The notes below the pieces were generated by a model. That model worked only from the letters and a program-made list of their open reading frames with translations, searched no databases and had not been told where the DNA came from. A stretch of DNA of 64,000 nucleotides from Devosia sp. Root635 (GTDB lineage: Bacteria > Pseudomonadota > Alphaproteobacteria > Rhizobiales > Devosiaceae). Location: NCBI RefSeq assembly GCF_001427605.1, contig NZ_LMGZ01000018.1, forward strand, positions 186,001 through 250,000, given 5' to 3'. Of the stretch, positions 62,341-64,000 are shown one piece after another. The translations under genes were made by a program, and so were the position numbers. How positions within the stretch are numbered: the stretch's first letter is position 1; every line of letters starts with the position of its first letter.

Positions 62341-62733
62341 ATGCGTAAGCTGATCATGACTTTCGCGACGGCTGGTGTGCTCAGCGTGTCAGCCTTGTCG
62401 GCCGCCAATGCGGCCCCGGTGCCGGGTTTCGAGGCTCTGTACCAGGCGGCGTTCGCGGCCTGCACGCCCACGGGCGGCGTGGCGGCCAACCCGGCTGCCT
62501 GCGAAGCGGCAATCAACGCCTACTCGGCTGCGCTCATCGCCGCCGGCGTGGCGCCCACGGTGGCCTTGGCTTCCTTCACCGAACTGCGCGCAGAAGTGAC
62601 TGCCGCTGGTGGTGGTGACGCCATCGAGGCGCTGTTCGAAGAATTGCTGCCCGAATCCGGTTCGGTTGCGCCGCCTCCGGGCGACACGCCTCCGGCCAAT
62701 GATGGCAGCGGCACTCCCGCCAGCCCGACCTGA
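62341..62733 (+). CDS. Small secreted alanine-rich protein
   Basis: The 130-residue protein has a signal peptide (MRKLIMTFATAGVLSVSALS, cleavage near AANAAP). An alanine-rich helical body (YQAAFAACTPTGGVAANP, AFYS-like helix INAYSAALIAAGV) follows, with two cysteines, and a proline/glycine-rich tail (PPPGDTPPANDGSGTP) that looks like a flexible linker or end. GAGGAAG precedes the start. I recognise no family. It is flanked by terminators on both sides, so it is a single-gene unit. Confidence 0.7.
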   Translation: MRKLIMTFATAGVLSVSALSAANAAPVPGFEALYQAAFAACTPTGGVAANPAACEAAINAYSAALIAAGVAPTVALASFTELRAEVTAAGGGDAIEALFEELLPESGSVAPPPGDTPPANDGSGTPASPT

Positions 62734-62750
62734 TTGCAATACGGTTTTTA

Positions 62751-62783
62751 AAAGAGGCGCGATGCAAGTCGCGCCTCTTTTTG
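62751..62783 (+). terminator. Rho-independent terminator after small secreted gene
   Basis: AAAGAGGCGCGA, loop TGCAAG, TCGCGCCTCTTT, then TTG. A 12-bp stem 18 bases after the stop. Confidence 0.85.
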
Positions 62784-63050
62784 TTTGTGCCGGGCCGGCT
62801 TTTGCGGCGCTGCTGCCTCCGGGGGGTCTGCCATGAGGCAGGCGCATAGCTTCGGATTGGCATATTTTTTTGAGAAATCGTGGCTCTTTCGTTCCGAGTG
62901 CCACCCTTTTGTCGTGATTCTGGAAGTATTTTCTGAGTGTCATTAATGATGACACGCGATGTCATTGGGCGGGGCTTGGAAAAAGTTTAAAGTTTGGTAA
63001 CCTAGTTTTGCGGCGTTTGAACTTTAGACAGTGAGTGGCTGTCCAGATTT
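62784..63050. promoter_or_regulatory. Promoter region of the sugar transferase with a palindromic site
   Basis: This AT-richer gap contains ATGACA-cgcga-TGTCAT at 62949-62965, an inverted repeat typical of a regulator site, about 85 bases before the transferase GTG. The rest, including the TTTAAAGTTTGG stretch near 62990, has no gene I can support. Confidence 0.45.
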
Positions 63051-63863
63051 GTGAGTATTGCAGTGAACAGTTTTGCGCACTCCGAAAGTCAAACCCCTTC
63101 TGCTTCACTCGGCGAAGCCGTGATCACTGACGGCACGTCGCTCGGCGAGCTCGATTTCAACTGGGCGTCAAAGCGCGCGCTGGGCTCTACTCAGAGCGGA
63201 CTGACTTTATCATGGTCGCATGGCGCACCCGAAGCGGCGCCGGTGTCGACGATGCGCAATGCGCAACTGGTGGGCAAGCGGCTGTTCGATATTGTCGGCG
63301 CCTCGCTGGCACTGCTGCTGCTGCTGCCGCTCTTCGTCGTGGTCGGCATCGCCATCAAGGCGACCAGCCGCGGGCCGGTCTTTTTCCGCCAGTTGCGGGA
63401 AGGCCGGGGGGGCGCGCTGTTCACGACGCTGAAATTCCGCTCGATGAAGCTCGAAGACTGCGACGATACCGGCGTCACGCAGACGCGGAAAGATGACCCG
63501 CGGGTCAGCTCGATCGGCCGGTTCCTGCGCCGGACCAGCATCGACGAGCTGCCGCAATTGCTCAATGTGGTTGTGGGCGACATGTCGCTGGTCGGGCCGC
63601 GCCCCCATGTGCGCGGCATGGAAGCGGGCGGCAGGCCCTATCGTGAGCTGGTGCCCTACTACGACGCCAGGCTGGCCATGCGCCCCGGCATTACCGGCTG
63701 GGCCCAGGCGAACGGGCTGCGCGGCTCGACCGCCGATGCGCGGCTCGCCATCAGCCGCATCGATCACGACATCGCCTATATCCAGAATTTTTCGCTCTGG
63801 CTCGATGTAAGGACCCTGATCGACACGGTTCGCCACGAGTTCATCGGCGGGTCGGGCGAATAA
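63051..63863 (+). CDS. Sugar transferase (ExoY/WbaP C-terminal type)
   Basis: The 270-residue protein has a long polar N-terminus, one membrane helix (GASLALLLLLPLFVVVGIAI, about residues 82-101) and the polyprenyl-phosphate sugar-1-phosphate transferase domain: PVFFRQLREGRGG, LKFRSMK, and DELPQLLNVVVGDMSLVGPRP. It starts exopolysaccharide repeat-unit synthesis by loading a sugar phosphate onto undecaprenyl phosphate. The start is GTG at 63051, with GTG at 63063 as an alternative. It matches the ugd/epimerase/phosphomutase genes upstream. Confidence 0.92.
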   Translation: MSIAVNSFAHSESQTPSASLGEAVITDGTSLGELDFNWASKRALGSTQSGLTLSWSHGAPEAAPVSTMRNAQLVGKRLFDIVGASLALLLLLPLFVVVGIAIKATSRGPVFFRQLREGRGGALFTTLKFRSMKLEDCDDTGVTQTRKDDPRVSSIGRFLRRTSIDELPQLLNVVVGDMSLVGPRPHVRGMEAGGRPYRELVPYYDARLAMRPGITGWAQANGLRGSTADARLAISRIDHDIAYIQNFSLWLDVRTLIDTVRHEFIGGSGE

Positions 63864-64000
63864 GGTCGACTGCTTCACCTGTAACCATCGCATATCCCCA
63901 AGGATGCTGGACAAGGCGAAGGGGCCGGTCACCCCTTTGCATGCGGCCGGAACAGTGTCGGGAAGTATCAATTTGCCTTCAATACAGTGTGTGCCGGAAG
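63864..64000. other. Terminal 137 bases, nothing recognised
   Basis: Downstream of the sugar transferase there is no terminator or gene I can support before the window ends. Confidence 0.4.

Noticed and set aside
1-64000. CRISPR arrays, transposases, prophage genes, rRNA operons
   Set aside because: No regularly spaced repeats, no DDE or HUH transposase motifs, no phage structural genes and no rRNA signatures were seen.

Overview
The window is about 64 kb of GC-rich chromosome, almost fully packed with genes, from an alphaproteobacterium of the order Hyphomicrobiales. Devosia or a close relative is my best guess. This is an inference from gene content and style: DUF1476 (ATPase zeta-type inhibitor), DUF3126, DUF2336, ANTAR and BTLCP genes, PilZ and PAS_5-like regulators, CtrA-like TTAA-N7-TTAA boxes, an EcfG-type stress promoter, and dispersed palindromic intergenic repeats of the rhizobial kind. 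I see no transposase, phage or CRISPR array.

Layout. 1-2.8 kb: end of a FAD oxidoreductase/GtrA pair, then purC-purS and a divergent DUF1476 gene. 2.9-6.4 kb: a tightly overlapped minus-strand run, rpe, purB, GNAT, serine hydrolase, GNAT. 6.5-14.9 kb: a secreted protein, a DUF1127-like/beta-propeller pair facing a TPR and double winged-helix regulator, ccdA, a BioF2-type acetyltransferase, map-radC, a CinA-like protein and gpt. 14.9-17.8 kb: an accessory patch with three unrecognised genes, one apparently frameshifted in its signal peptide, next to tRNA-Leu(UAA). 17.9-29 kb: RidA, ASCH, RluA, CsbD, DNA repair (ogt), CYTH, MerR-TipAS, a gluconate module (gntK, SDR, gnd), MFS, ANTAR and an epimerase.

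29-43 kb: small secreted proteins, a structured intergenic element ending in a terminator directly before an L-asparaginase gene, a Tat-exported beta-helix protein, a HerA-like ATPase, a TetR regulator with a visible operator facing a DUF6958-like gene, an FAD monooxygenase, an alpha/beta hydrolase with a strong operator-like palindrome, cysE, and envelope or signalling genes (PilZ, PAS). 43-53 kb: rhomboid, hisI, folE, Fe-S scaffold, yidD, thrS, arfB, then a sugar-nucleotide cluster (ugd, UDP-glucuronate epimerase, phosphohexomutase). 53-64 kb: large secreted proteins (one with tandem LCCL domains), nitroreductase, lytic transglycosylase, a 50-residue membrane peptide, DUF2336, nadK, a second BTLCP peptidase, and an ExoY-like sugar transferase. 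The ugd/epimerase/phosphomutase block and the ExoY-like transferase together point to an exopolysaccharide containing uronic acid.

The most interesting non-coding signals are: (1) the nested-stem element plus terminator at 29881-30063; (2) a family of large palindromic repeats (25240, 44047, 46227, 48762) that abut stop codons; (3) the homopolymer frameshift at about 16755; (4) operator-like palindromes at 34960, 37275 and 62949. No search or folding program was run. Every family name is recognition from the sequence alone.
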